Shown here one piece after another: positions 1-10,235 of a stretch of 64,000 nt of DNA. This DNA is from Allolobophora icterica. Lineage: Eukaryota > Annelida > Clitellata > Crassiclitellata > Lumbricidae. Location: contig OY744613.1 in NCBI GenBank assembly GCA_963556255.1, positions 42,645,861 through 42,709,860 of the forward strand. Reading direction: 5' to 3'. Made by a program: the position numbers and the translations under genes. The notes below the pieces were generated by a model. The model searched no databases, was not told where the DNA came from, and saw only the letters and a list, made by a program, of their open reading frames with translations. The number at the start of each line of letters is the position of its first letter. Positions within the stretch are counted from its first letter, which is position 1.

Positions 1-114
1 AATACACCACTAAGAAATCGCGAAAATAAGCAGCAAGTGAAGCTTGGCAAAACAGAAATATGTGAAAACTAAGAAATCTGAGAAAAACTATGAAATCTGA
101 TAAAACAGACTTAC

Positions 115-2492
115 CATTGTGCTGCTGACAGATGAATGCTGAATAGCTGTCATGGTTGAAACAGGATTAGTTCTTGTTGATTCAAAATCCTGCCCTCTGG
201 GAGTGTTTGTGGCAGCAGTGTGATTTGCACCCACACTCTGCTGTAAATTTTTCTCACCGTAGTATCTGCCAGTAGTACTTTGTGGTAGTTGACGAGCATT
301 GGCTGCTCTGGGGATAGCGTTTTCTTTTGGTGATTCCTGTCGTAAACTTGCACGTGGTTGGGTATTTCTGAAAGGCCCTAGTTGTGGATGAACATTGGAG
401 ATCGATGGTCGAGCAAGTGATCTGGAATCTCGTAGAGGTCTCTGCATATGGCGAAAATTGGAAGTGGGAGCGAGCATATGTGGCTGGGTAGCTTGGAAAG
501 GCCTTATCCCTGAAGATGAACCCATAAAGACTGTGCTGCCTGGATGTCGTTGTTCTAATGGGAACCATGGAGTAGGCTTCGACAATTCAATTAATGATGG
601 ATGTGGATCAGTTCTGACTGGTAAGAGGTTCTTATCATCAAGCACTGCCCCAGCTGCTTCTGAGTACTGCTTAAGCAGACAATGAACTGTATTTAAAGCA
701 CTATTTGTGCTTTCGCCATCACAAGAAAATCTAGACGTATCTCCCAGAAACCTGGTTCTATGACCTGCTCCATAGGCGTTTGGTGTTTGCAAGGTGCTGC
801 CATGTGGTAGACGATACCTAGGCAGACGAATGCTATCTGTAGCATGCACACCGGAATTTATTCCAGAAGGAGGTGAAATAAAACGAGTTCCAAGGAATGA
901 TGGAAACTGTGCCGGATGCGGACTACGATTTGATGGAGGTGGAAACCGAATTGAGCTGACTGGCTTTGGGTTAGTATCGGTTCGACCTGGACAGTTTTCA
1001 CCCTGTGGTCTTATGCTGCTCCAAGGAGTGCTGCTTTGAGATGAATGAAGTAGTCCCCTGGCCAACCTGGCTTTCAGAGTTTCAGTAAAGGAGTTAATGA
1101 CAGAATCAAATGATTGGGGAACGGCAGCGCTAACAATCGACTGCGTTAAACGAATTGCGTGATTAGAATTGGACTGAGGGATATTATGGAAAGCCACTGG
1201 TCTCAGATTTCCACGAGGAAGATTAGCATTGGACTGAGGGATATTATGGCTAGCCACTGGTCTCACAGTGCCAGAAAAAGCCTCAAGTGCAGAAGTACTT
1301 CTAGAATAAACATCTTGCCCAACAACTGGTGGACGAAGCTGCCCACTACTTTGAACAGCTGCAGTCTGAACAGGATACATGGATTTCAAGCCAGGGTGAA
1401 CCATGTGATGTGTTTGCGGTGACCGGCCATGTGAGAAGGATGGAGGCGGTGGTTGAGGAAGATGTGACTGACTTCGTGGAATTTCGGAAGAACTCGAAGG
1501 AAGAGATGAAGAATATGTAGGGTAGGATTGTGATGGTGGTGCATGCTCCCTGGAAATGTGTGGAGTCCTTGATGACTTGCTGAGGGCCGATGCAGGTGAA
1601 GTTGGTAGAGTCACTGAAGAAAGAGGAAGACCTGATGAAGGGTTGGGACGTTGTGGCAGATGACGTGAGGAAACGTGCTGAAGCAGTTTCAATCCAGCTC
1701 CACTGAGAACTGACAGAAGCTCTGAATGTGAGGCATTTGGTGCAGATGACTGGGTGGCAGGAGAAGGCCGCTGATGGGTCACTGGCAGAGTGGCATCATC
1801 CTCTGGAGACTTTTCAGGTGACTCGATCAACGCCATGAGCTTTGCAAAACCAGGGTGCAGGTGCAGAGTTGACACCGAAGATGACTCTTCCAGTTGAGAG
1901 GAGTTAGGTTCTGAAGGGAGTGGCGGAGGAGGAGGTGGTGGTGGCGATGGAGGTGGTGATGGAGGTGGGGGAGGTGGTGAAGCGGGTAAGGGTGGTGGTG
2001 AGGCAGGTGGTGGAGGTAACGTAGACATGTTCACATCCCGCGGTTCTGAAGTCAGTGACCGTTGCTCTAACTTAGTGTCTTGAGGAGGTTTGAGCTTAAC
2101 ATCAGCGCCTTTAGAAAGAAACGGTTGATTGGAAGAGGTAGCTCCTGGAGAAACCTCCAATGTTTGCCCAGAGGTGGACGACAACAGAGAAGAACCTGAT
2201 GCCACTGCAGTGGCAGAGGACTTTAAACATGACTTCTTTGGCAAAGTCGACAGATTCCACTGGGCACCACAAGGAGGTGACCTTGGTTGCAGACTTTCTG
2301 TTTCAGAGTTATCCACAGATTTGGATGATGGAGTCGAAATGTCGCTGCGTTGGTTCAAAGGCAACACATCCGAGTCTGTATCTGTTGCCGATGCAGTTTT
2401 ACCGACAAAGTTAATGCGATTTGTGTTTGGTCCATGTAGAATTTTATTTGAAAGTGGTTGACGTGGAGCAGCGTTAAGAGGAGTAGGAGTTC
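115..2492 (-). CDS. Large proline/serine-rich exon, continues beyond left edge
   Basis: 2,378-nt exon on the minus strand. The acceptor is minus-strand tgtcttgtttggtttag before 2492. The end is a consensus donor ATG|GTAAGT at 115/114, so the apparent stop at 88-90 is intronic and the protein continues outside the window. It encodes about 792 residues, largely disordered: Ser/Pro/Thr/Gln-rich, with a long polyproline tract near 1915-2030. It also has a short ordered-looking stretch (LLSVLSGAGLKLLQHVSSR) and a doubled 15-residue unit (RPVA.HNIPQSN) at about 1160-1270, which is a near-perfect 50-bp direct repeat. Reading further upstream to an ATG at 2661 is possible, but the added residues look non-coding. 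Polyproline tracts suggest SH3/WW-type partners, by inference only. No named homologue recognised. Confidence 0.6.
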
Positions 2493-2661
2493 CTAAACCA
2501 AACAAGACATCAATATATAAGAACACACTGGTACCTACAGGTAATTGGGACACAGTACTTAGCTTGGTGGTTAGCGAGATCACCCTGTAACAAGCCTCCC
2601 TGAGACAGTTTCTATGTAGAGATCTTGAGCAAGCCCAATACTCACAATTGCTCATTGCCAT

Positions 2662-3107
2662 AGATTAATGCTTTGACATTCAATAAATGCATAATAATAA
2701 TCATAATAACAATAATAAATGCAACTACAGACAATTATAGCACCTCAATAAAATACAGCATTACAACCGCAAACATGTGCAAAGAATCCATTAAAGAAGA
2801 AGTCTGCAAAATTCTGCATGATGAGAAATTTCCTTTTATCCACAGAATCATCGTTAGAACAGAAACGACAAACATTTTGATTCTAACGAAGAACTCAGTC
2901 TGGCTTTTATCTTGATGAAATGTCTCTCAGCAAGCTTATTCCCTCAACTTTTTCTCAGACCCTTCAGCCGGCAATGGTTGAATCCCAAAGTCCTAAACAC
3001 GGGGCCAGTGAAAGCAACAGAGTCTGCTGAGGACGTTCGAACCCACCATAGGCTGCCTCTTGGTCTTAGCGGACTGCTCTTCTAGATATTGTCCTGATTA
3101 CAGCTCT
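2662..3107. other. Intron with SINE head and SINE-type tail
   Basis: No coding evidence. At about 2675-2730 lies a tail of the form caataaatgcataataata, shared with SINE ends elsewhere in the window. At about 2960-3090, read on the minus strand, there is a tRNA-like head with a B-box-like GGGTTCGAACGTCC. Confidence 0.4.
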
Positions 3108-3955
3108 TCATTTTGGAGTCCTTGAAGAGAGATGAAGACCTGAGGAAGGTATAGGACGAGAGGAAACATGCTGAAGCAGTTTCAATCCAGCACCACTGAG
3201 AACGGACAGTGAGGCATTTGGTACAGATGGTTGATTGGCAGGAGAAGGCCACTGATGGTTGACTGGCAGGAGAAGGCCACTGATGGTTGACTGGCAGGAG
3301 AAGGCCACTGATGGTTGACTGGCAGGAGAAGGCCACTGATGGTTGACTGGCAGGAGAAGGCCACTGATGGTTGACTGGCAGGAGAAGGCCACTGATGGTT
3401 GACTGGCAGGAGAAGGCCACTGATGGTTGACTGGCAGGAGAAGGCCACTGATGGTTGACTGGCAGGAGAAGGCCACTGATGGTTGACTTGCAGGAGAAGG
3501 CCACTGATGGTTGACTGGCAGGAGAAGGCCACTGATGGTTGACTGGCAGAAGAAAGCCACTGATGGTTTCACTGGCAGGAGAAGGCCACTGATGGTTGAC
3601 TGGCAGAAGAAAGCCACTGATGGTTTCACTGGCAGGAGAAGGCCACTGATGGTTGACTGGCAGGAGAAGGTCACTGATGGTTGACTGGCAGGAGAAGGCC
3701 ACTGATGGTTGACTGGCAGGAGAAGGCCACTGATGGTTTCACTGGCAGGAGAAGGCCACTGATGGTTGACTGGCAGGAGAAGGCCACTGATGGTTGACTG
3801 GCAGGAGAAGGCCACTGATAGTTGACTGGCAGGAGAAGGCCACTGATGGTTGACTGGCAGAAGAAAGCCACTGATGGTTTCACTGGCAGGAGAAGGCCAC
3901 TGATGGGTCATTGGCAGATTGCCATCATCCTCAGGAGACTTATGAGGTGACTCAA
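3108..3955 (-). pseudogene. Partial intronic copy of the large exon
   Basis: Matches the segment 1551-1843 of the large exon. Both share LIESP.KSPEDD at one end and SVLSGAGLKLLQHVSSR at the other, with many substitutions and small deletions. The copy is about 850 bp instead of about 290 bp because one internal unit has been tandemly amplified. It lies between two exons of the parent gene in the same orientation. A stop (TGA) follows shortly after RTPK at 3108-3110. It abuts a SINE-type fragment on its right (about 3956-4030), so its apparent upstream acceptor is repeat-derived. It is probably a non-functional duplicate; inclusion as an alternative exon cannot be excluded. Confidence 0.6.
3238..3910 (-). 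repeat. 28-bp minisatellite, about 24 copies
   Basis: I count 24 occurrences of the CCACTGAT landmark. The unit is 28 bp (core GGTTGACTGGCAGGAGAAGG, then CCACTGAT), with four 29-bp variants carrying GGTTTCAC. The parent exon holds about 1.5 units at 1760-1800. Because 28 is not a multiple of three, the protein frame rotates every unit, and no frame on the minus strand contains a stop. Confidence 0.9.
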
Positions 3956-4030
3956 TCAATGCCAAACCATCAGTTGATGCTTTGTGCATAAGGCACCGGT
4001 GCTATAGAAGTTAATAATTATAATTACAGC
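3956..4030 (-). repeat. SINE 3'-type fragment
   Basis: The minus-strand stretch AAAGCATCAACTGATGG, preceded by a run resembling TTAATAATTATAATTAC, is also found at 49,825-49,890. It also matches the 3' portion of the SINEs at 57.6 and 58.0 kb. Confidence 0.45.
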
Positions 4031-4203
4031 TAGATTACCGAGTAAACATGCTAACAAACTTATCACTACATTGCTGATAAAGTAGTGTAGTCACAGCTGC
4101 ATAGAGTGACCTGTCACAAAGCAACATTGAAAGGTCTTCGAAATTTGCAGCATAAACTCCAGATACTTGCATACTTCACTTAAAAGTTTCCTTTCAAACC
4201 AAC

Positions 4204-4482
4204 CTGGTGTGATGGTTTGAAGTGCAGATCTCAACGCAGATGGCTGAGGTGACGGCTGCCTGAAATTGTTAATCGGTTCTCTTGGAGCCACAGGAGCTGG
4301 AGGCCTGCCAAGGAATGCCAGTCTCTGGGGCCTTGTTGGTATCTGAGCAGCAGGAAGGGGACAAATATGAAGAGACATTAGTTCTTGAGGCCGTGCTGGT
4401 CTTGGGATCGTTGGCGCATTGGTCTGGCAGGGTTTCGTGGCTACGACTAACGCGTTCACATCACTCACCTTTCTTATTTTTG
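4204..4482 (-). CDS. Proline-rich exon of the same gene
   Basis: 279-nt exon. The acceptor is very strong (minus-strand gtgtttgtgttttttcag before 4482). The leftover T of the upstream exon plus CA makes Ser, and the frame then stays open: KIRKVSDVNALVVATKPC, then PRPARPQELMSL, GRPPAPVAPREP and RQPSPQPSALRS. The proposed donor is ACACCAG|GTTGGT, leaving phase 1. That completes a Gly codon with the first two bases of the large exon at 2492. A second possible donor, GAA|GTATGC at 4175, gives phase 0 and would not fit that exon. Low-complexity proline-rich composition matches the large exon, so both probably belong to one disordered region. Confidence 0.5.
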
Positions 4483-4629
4483 CTGAAAAAACACAAACAC
4501 TTGGTTGACTCTAATTCATCAAATGACCGAATGACTGATTGACTGTCTACAATTGATTTATTGTTAAAGAACCGATTCATTCACTGATATGACAACCAAC
4601 TGCGCTTTGAATTTAAGATCTTAAACTGA

Positions 4630-4885
4630 CAGCACAGTTTATTTATTTTATGTTTATTCCGGATATTTCTATAGCGCCTCTCGAAGTCTACTACTACTCA
4701 GAGGCGCTCCTGACTACAGCATTTGATACTGTGTCAGAATTTTCATGCCGAAGCGCCACGAGCAATTGCGAGTGAAGGGCTTGCCCAAGGTCCGTACGCA
4801 GCGGCTAGAGTGGGATTCGAACCTGCAACCCTCTGGTCACAAGGCGCCGAACTTACCACTGAGCCACCACGCCCCACAAGAGTTA
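4630..4885 (-). repeat. tRNA-derived SINE
   Basis: Read on the minus strand, a tRNA-like head starts near 4880: A box TGGCTCAGTGGTAAG and B box GGTTCGAATCC. The tRNA-unrelated body that follows contains the hairpin-like pair AGAGGCGC / GCGCCTCT and ends in a T-rich tail near 4630. It lies in the intron upstream of the proline-rich exon. Confidence 0.7.
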
Positions 4886-5100
4886 CTGAGATACTTAAAG
4901 AGATTGTAACCCTAGAGAAAACTATAGCACTCTTATTGCAACACACAATGTATCAATCGTCTGTCATTTTGAATTACATAAACTGTAAAGTGTAAAATGA
5001 CAACTTGTGAAGCATTATATGTAATCAGCTACATATGATGTTTCACGCTGTCATCAGATGTAAAATATAATCCATTAGACACATTGTGGTAAGAGCTAAT

Positions 5101-5290
5101 CCATTATTTGCACTGGACTGAGGAATGAATGAGATGCCTAACAACCTGCGACATGAGCTTTTCGGCCTCTTTTCCACAAACACTAGAAGATATGTTCGAT
5201 CGTGGTTTCATTGTGTTAGGTCGGGAGTGCCTCTGATAAGTCTCTCTTAAAGCGGAGCTATATAAATTTGCAATTACCATTATCAACACC
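5101..5290. repeat. Dispersed repeat, copy 1
   Basis: Begins CACTGGACTGAGGAATG and ends near AATTACCATTATC. A second copy with the same ends lies at 6061-6715. The short open frame here (residues such as PRSNISSSVCGKEAE) at first looked like an exon. Its phase does not fit its neighbours, and the segment is repetitive. Confidence 0.4.
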
Positions 5291-5428
5291 ACCAAAACAG
5301 ATTTGCTTATAAGACCTTATCCATGAAACAGATCTTTGGTTAAGATCTTATCCATTAAACAGCTACTGACCAAGAAAGTCTAACATGGTCAGTCAGTTGG
5401 ATCACATCAAAGAACAGACATAGCTTAC

Positions 5429-5648
5429 ATGGAACAGGATGAGGAGTATCATGGCTCTCTGCTGGTCGCTTCTTGTCGGAAGTAGATGCAGTTTCTGACA
5501 AAGTTGAGTTAACTATCTTGACCTTGACCTTTTGACGACCTTCCTCGTCCTCGATGCATTTGGCGTATTCGATCGACAAAGCGGATTTGTCAGCATTGTT
5601 TTTCGCCTGCTGGTAGATCAACGTGTGGTAGTTCATGAACCTCTCTCT
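5429..5648 (-). CDS. Charged, Lys/Glu-rich coding exon of the same gene
   Basis: 220-nt exon on the minus strand. The acceptor is ggatttgcag (the exact AG is ambiguous in an AGAGAG run) and the donor is CCAT|GTAAGC. It starts in phase 0, matching the zinc-finger exon, and ends in phase 1, matching the exon at 4482. It encodes about 73 residues. These include an amphipathic stretch (RFMNYHTLIYQQAKNNADK) and an acidic-basic segment (CIEDEEGRQKVKVK), then a Ser/Thr/Pro-rich tail. Base composition is more GC-rich than the flanks, as expected for coding sequence. It probably directly extends the matrin finger. No family recognised. Confidence 0.55.
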
Positions 5649-5679
5649 CTGCAAATCCATCAAACTCTAAATCATTATC

Positions 5680-5995
5680 CAGGTGCTGTTTTACCACCTA
5701 TGAGGCGCTTAATCAATGGCACTTAATAAATTTGTAATAATAATAATCTATCAATTTGCCTCCAACTTTTTAACGCCATTGCTTTTAGAGGAACCTTAAC
5801 ATCCCACCCTGGAGATGAGGACGGCGTGCTCCAAGCTTAAATACACTTCTGTTTTATAGTTTCTTAGACCCTGAGGGATTTTCATACCTCGGGCGTTAAA
5901 AAATAATAATAATAATAATAATAACAATAATAATAACAACAATAATAAAATAATAATAATAAATATTAATAATAATAAATATTAATAATAACAAT
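5680..5995. repeat. SINE tail and AAT-rich low-complexity DNA
   Basis: The SINE-type end GGCACTTAATAAAT is followed by AAT runs. A second AAT/AAC-rich stretch occupies about 5905-5995. Confidence 0.5.
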
Positions 5996-6060
5996 GATAG
6001 TAAGCAGGATTTATTTACACAACAAAAACTCAGCAGCATACCTCACAATTCATCACTAAA

Positions 6061-6715
6061 AGTTATTTTCACTGGACTGAGGAATGGTACTACTCTAAAC
6101 ATCCAAGCCATCTGTCGAAGGGAACCTGTTTGTCGGTTGCACGTGTGTTCGTGGGCCTGCCTCTGGTGACCAGTGTTTTATCTAGACACCTTTGGGGGGA
6201 AATGTCCCCCAGGATTTATGTTTCCCCCCAGACGCCAGCAATATTACAATGTAGAGACCTTTAGGGGAGGAAAATCCCCCTCATAGGATACATGTTTCCC
6301 CCCCCCCGAGTGGTGAATAATAAACTTTTTAGAGAGATGAATTCCTAAAAAGTCATAAACCTGATTGAGAGAGTAATCCCTTTAGAAAAAGTGTTAAAAT
6401 GAGACGAAAGACTAAAAACAAGTCTTACACCTTTTTGGAGATGAAATTTTAAAAAGTCTTAAACTTTTTAAAGATGGGTGAAATTAGAATTAACAAATTT
6501 TTGTGTAAATTCGCTGGTCCCCCAGAAACCTTGTTTCCCCTCCCAGAAGAGATTAAACACTGGATTAAACACTGTCTGGTGACTCTTCCATTGTTTTGCG
6601 AACTGATGTAATATATTTCTGTTCATAATAACATTTGACATCATACAGGCTAGTGCAGTGAGCACCTCTAATTTGGTTTGCCATTTGAGTGGCGCAATAT
6701 AAATCACCAATTACA
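6061..6715. repeat. Dispersed repeat, copy 2, split by an insertion
   Basis: Left part 6061-6170 and right part from about 6583 correspond to the 5101-5290 repeat. They are interrupted by the TIR element at 6171-6574. Similarity is weak in the middle. Confidence 0.35.
6171..6574. mobile_element. hAT-like non-autonomous element
   Basis: Ends CAGTGTTTTATCT / GATTAAACACTG are inverted repeats. Flanks both read TCTGGTGAC, an 8-9 bp target duplication typical of hAT. The interior contains C- and G-runs and no transposase. The right terminus is locally duplicated (ATTAAACACTG twice). Confidence 0.65.
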
Positions 6716-7250
6716 TTACACTACTAGCAACTGGTCTCACACAGACCAGTAACTGTAATTGCAAGTGCTTATTTATAGTGCCTCTCGCGGAAAGCCCATC
6801 CGCAGCAAGGCATTTACCAGTGTGTAATCAAACCATCAGTTGCGGACTTCATCGAACTATTGCTATTCCCCATTGTCATAGCAACAATAATGGGAACTCC
6901 GAACACCTTCATAGAATTCCACCGGTTTGCCTCTGCACATATATATGTCTATGAGTCTGCCAATGGTGACTTTTCTAGCTATTAAACATTAGCACACCTG
7001 TTTGAACAGCTCAACAGAAACTCCTCAGAGAAATAAAGGTACGGGTAATGCTTTTACCCTGTAGACGGCTTTAAATAGCTACATGTGTACTATCAAGTGA
7101 AATATTAATAACTGCACGAGACCATGAGATGAAGCAGAGCAGCACAGCCTCGAAGATAAATGGGCTAAGAGAAATCGCCAAACCACGGAGGAAATCCTAA
7201 AGGAGATGCGATGGGGGAAAGGAGAGCCAGTGCAGGACTGGGAACAATAA
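6716..7250. other. Intron, no gene
   Basis: A short fragment of the 'tatagtgcctctcgcgg' repeat lies near 6775-6800. Otherwise I see nothing supportable. Confidence 0.5.
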
Positions 7251-7287
7251 ACTACTGATTATGCATATGGTTGTATGCAACACAGAC

Positions 7288-7427
7288 CATGTACTGCAGA
7301 CGATGCTTCATGGCCGTAACGTGGCTGACAATGAGTTTGAAGGAGAATTTAACTTCACACAGGTTACAGACGCACACAGTCCCCAAACCATTCGTCTTCT
7401 GTTGAAACTCTGTGACATACTGAAGAC
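7288..7427 (-). CDS. Exon encoding a matrin/U1-type C2H2 zinc finger
   Basis: 140-nt exon with a good acceptor (minus-strand ttgtttcgtttag before 7427). It runs from phase 1 to phase 0 and encodes Gly plus 46 residues. The segment VCNLCEVKF followed by SHVTAMKHRLQYM gives C-x2-C-x11-H-x5-H, the spacing of matrin/U1-type zinc fingers. These fingers usually bind double-stranded or structured RNA, or act in nuclear complexes, rather than binding DNA in tandem. The donor after ATG (GTCTGT) is weak and is the least certain junction. The preceding GLQYVTEFQ stretch resembles the lead-in often seen before such fingers. The function of the whole protein is unknown. Confidence 0.6.
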
Positions 7428-7809
7428 CTAAACGAAACAAACACTAAATATAAACCACTGTCACTGCCAATGCATAGAGTGTGTCGTCGATACCTCCTCT
7501 GTGTCAAATGCAATGACAATGTCAGTGTTTGGACAGTTGTCACATTTAAGCATGGTAGTAATAATATTGCTACATAATACATTATGACAATAATGTTTTC
7601 TTGTTTCTAAGGAATAACTCTTACCCTGTGAAAAAGTAATAATAGTAATAGGCCTAATAATAATAGCACATTTTTCGCACTGGTCTTCGATGAAAATGTG
7701 CGGTTCCAGACATTATTTCACTTGTTTTAATTAATGTCTAAGTCCGTGAAAATAATAATAGTAATATGAAAACAAGACAATAATAAAATAATAACTCAAT
7801 CTAGCAGGT

Positions 7810-7965
7810 CCCAAAATGGTTAGAGAGCTCAGCCTGTAACACGCAGGGTATGGGTTCGAGCCTCCAATCAGGTAGTCAGTGTGTAAGGACTGTGTGCAAG
7901 TCCTTCAGTCACAATTGCTCAGCAACATCGATATTTTATCACATGGTCAAGTGCGAATTTCTTAA
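7810..7965 (+). repeat. tRNA-derived SINE
   Basis: A-box-like TGGTTAGAGAGCTCAGCC and B box GGTTCGAGCC, followed by CAATTGCTCAGCA, which recurs in the SINEs at 57.6 and 57.96 kb. Confidence 0.65.
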
Positions 7966-8149
7966 CTTTGGAATGAAGGCAATATCAAATACATTTGTAT
8001 TGTATTATTGCACTATATTGTTTTGTACTTCTCTGGAGCTGTTTAAGCCCAGAGGACTCGAACGTATCTCAGGAAAAATAACATTAACACATTGTATAAG
8101 TAATATCTGGTAACAATAAAATAAGACAAGAACAAGAAAACAACAATAG

Positions 8150-8485
8150 TATTACTATTAGCAGAATAGTAGTATTACTACTAGTAGAACAGTAGTATTA
8201 CTACTAGTAGAGCAGTAGTATGACTATTAGCAGAATAGTAGTATTACTATTAGTAGAGCAGTAGTATTACTATTAGCAGAATAGTAATATTATTATTAGT
8301 AGAACAGTAGATTGCTATTAGCAGAAGAGTAGTTTTACTATTAGTAGAACAGTAGTATTACTATTAGCAGAATAGTAATATTATTATTAGTAGAACAGTA
8401 GATTGCTATTAGCAGAACAGTAGTATTACTACTAGTAGAACAGTAGTATAACTATTAGCAGAACAGTAGTATTACTATTAGTAGT
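8150..8485. repeat. Minisatellite of alternating ACTATTAGCAGAA / ACTAGTAGAACAG units
   Basis: About 20-30 bp units (AGTAGTATTACTATTAGCAG and variants) alternate between two types. The array ends directly at the donor of the first coding exon, so the splice site GTAAACTACTAATAG is partly made of repeat sequence. Confidence 0.8.
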
Positions 8486-8489
8486 TTAC

Positions 8490-8616
8490 CGATAAGAGGC
8501 ACTTCACAAGCATCAATAATTGGCTGAGAGAGACAGACTTCGTCTGGCTTATCTTCATCGTTGATCTCACGACAGCCGGATGCGGTCGTCCCTTTTGAAA
8601 TCGTCGACATCGTCTA
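8490..8616 (-). CDS. First coding exon of matrin-finger/proline-rich gene
   Basis: Proposed first coding exon of a minus-strand gene. A polypyrimidine-rich acceptor ends at 8617 (minus-strand cttgtag). An in-frame TAG lies two codons before the ATG at 8610-8608, which fixes the start. The exon encodes 40 residues, beginning MSTISKGTTASG and ending ACEVPLI. It stops at 8490 with one base left over (phase 1) before a GTAAAC donor. The next candidate exon at 7427 begins with exactly the two bases needed to complete a Gly codon and stays in its open frame, which supports joining them. The peptide is acidic and unremarkable, and I do not recognise it. The model is inferred from splice signals and phase only; no transcript was available. 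Confidence 0.55.
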
Positions 8617-8734
8617 CTACAAGACACAACACAAAATTAAGTCTTTGCAGTTTAATCAGCAGTGGTAGTTACTGGTTCATGCATTTCTCAATGCACTGAT
8701 TCCAGTCTATGAGGAAATTGTATGATCAAACAAT

Positions 8735-8865
8735 ATAGTTATTGTCATTTTTATTATTGTAATCATTATTGTTGTTGTTATTATTGTTGTTATTGTAGTT
8801 GTTGCTGTGGCTGTTTTTGTTCTTTTTCTTGTTCTTAGAACTACTACTACTATAGCAACCATATG
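8735..8865. repeat. ATT/GTT low-complexity stretch
   Basis: T-rich trinucleotide run upstream of the first coding exon of the minus-strand gene. Confidence 0.7.
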
Positions 8866-9070
8866 GCCATGACCCTGCTCATTGTTCACTGAAATGATTG
8901 GGTAGATCCTTCACCCCTGCTGCCCATTTAAATCGGTGCCAAACCATTTAATGTCCCCAAGGCCATGCCAGCCTAAGATTAAAGTCTCTTAAATAACAAC
9001 CATCGGTAAGTGAACCTGCATCCCTCAACCAGAGAGAAGCCTAGACATCAGGTCTAACAAAAGTAGCTTA

Positions 9071-9412
9071 TTGGGCCATAACAGAGCGAAACAGCAAATT
9101 CCAGAGGATACCAGCTCTGAGAAATCACAAATACCCAGCACCACGTTTCCTCAAGCAACAATAAATGAGTCAAGACATCCAGGAAACAAACACAAAATAT
9201 GTGATTCTAGCCTAGGTGAGCTTAGGAAAGTTAGATTGCTATGTTCTGAGATGCGTGTTCAACTGGACAATGGGCTAGAAGACCTGATCTTGAAGAAATC
9301 CGTTGTACGTGGATTTACACCAAAAGTTGAAGCTATAAGTTCTTTGTTCGTCAATTGCCAAAAAGGCAATATGCCCAAACAAATTGATCGAAGCTCTGTA
9401 ACAGTGAATTAG
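9071..9412 (+). CDS. Unrecognised open frame
   Basis: 114-codon open frame ending at TAG 9412. The peptide is mixed, with normal composition (CDSSLGELRKVRLLCSEMR, NGLEDLILKKSVVRGFTPK), unlike the low-complexity noise around it. There is no ATG at the 5' end; the frame opens with TTG, so it could be an exon or a transposon fragment. No domain recognised. A retrotransposon origin is possible. Confidence 0.2.
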   Translation: MGHNRAKQQIPEDTSSEKSQIPSTTFPQATINESRHPGNKHKICDSSLGELRKVRLLCSEMRVQLDNGLEDLILKKSVVRGFTPKVEAISSLFVNCQKGNMPKQIDRSSVTVN

Positions 9413-10235
9413 GTGGCCAGAGTTGGTGGGGTACACTGTTTGAACCGAAATTGTTACGCCTAATTTTTAACATGCTACTTTATCAACTATGCTCTTAAAA
9501 TGTCCACTGCTGCGGTCTATTTCAGAAATTTCCACACCATCGACACAGACTGTCTAAACAGCATTAGTTTAAAAAATTACATTTCGTGAAGACCTCTTTA
9601 AGAAGTAGCGTAGTAAATTTGTTTACATTCAACATTAAAGAAGGCAACCTAAATATGAAGCGCATCCTCTAACGTGTACGATTCATTGATTTGCAGGTTT
9701 TAGTCAGACCTTTTATGCACAGAAGCTATTCACTGTCATAGGTGATTTTTGGTGACATTTAATACAATTATAAGCACAAAACATAACAAATAAACCGTCC
9801 ATGTGCAAACATTAATATCGTCCATTTATATTTTTTTATTTAAAACTAAATAACATACTTGTGAAATATTGACGATGGACCATTACCTAAAGATTTCGGA
9901 GACTAGCAAGAGCACCCGAGGGAAGTTGCGCCATCTGGTGACAAAAGGACAATTACAATGATCACAACGTTCACGACTCAAAAAAGTTAACCGAATTAAG
10001 TGCAATCTATGTGTTAAAACTTCTAGGGCACCATTATAAATTCTATACGAAAACTTTTGTTTCTTTTACTGTTTAATTGCCATTTATTAAAAATTATTAA
10101 CACGCATGCTCAAATTAACTAAATATCACGCATATCAATAAATACTCAACAACGATGACGTCATTATATTTAGCGCCTGTTTAACAAATTGCTTAAAAAT
10201 GTACCGTTAATGAACTTATTGAAGCTAATTGGTCG
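9413..10235. other. AT-rich, no gene
   Basis: Contains GCGCCATCTGGTGAC near 9930, resembling a CTCF-like word, but nothing else that I can support. Confidence 0.4.

Noticed and set aside
2493..2661. Extension of the large proline-rich frame to ATG 2661
   Set aside because: A strong acceptor ends at 2493 and the extra residues lack the composition of the rest.
3960..4010. Acceptor-like tctatag before CACCGGTGCC, which would splice the minisatellite copy into the gene
   Set aside because: The same sequence occurs at 49,825-49,890 and in SINE 3' ends, so it is repeat-derived. Recorded only as a possibility under the copy.
4800..4880. Functional tRNA gene
   Set aside because: Head is tRNA-like but lacks a full cloverleaf and is fused to a SINE body; the same applies to the heads at 7.8, 30.1, 31.9, 34.1 and 60.4 kb.
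5104..5295. Minus-strand frame (PRSNISSSVCGKEAEKLMSQ) considered as an exon of the proline-rich gene
   Set aside because: Its phase does not fit the flanking exons, and the segment is a dispersed repeat with a second copy at 6061-6715.
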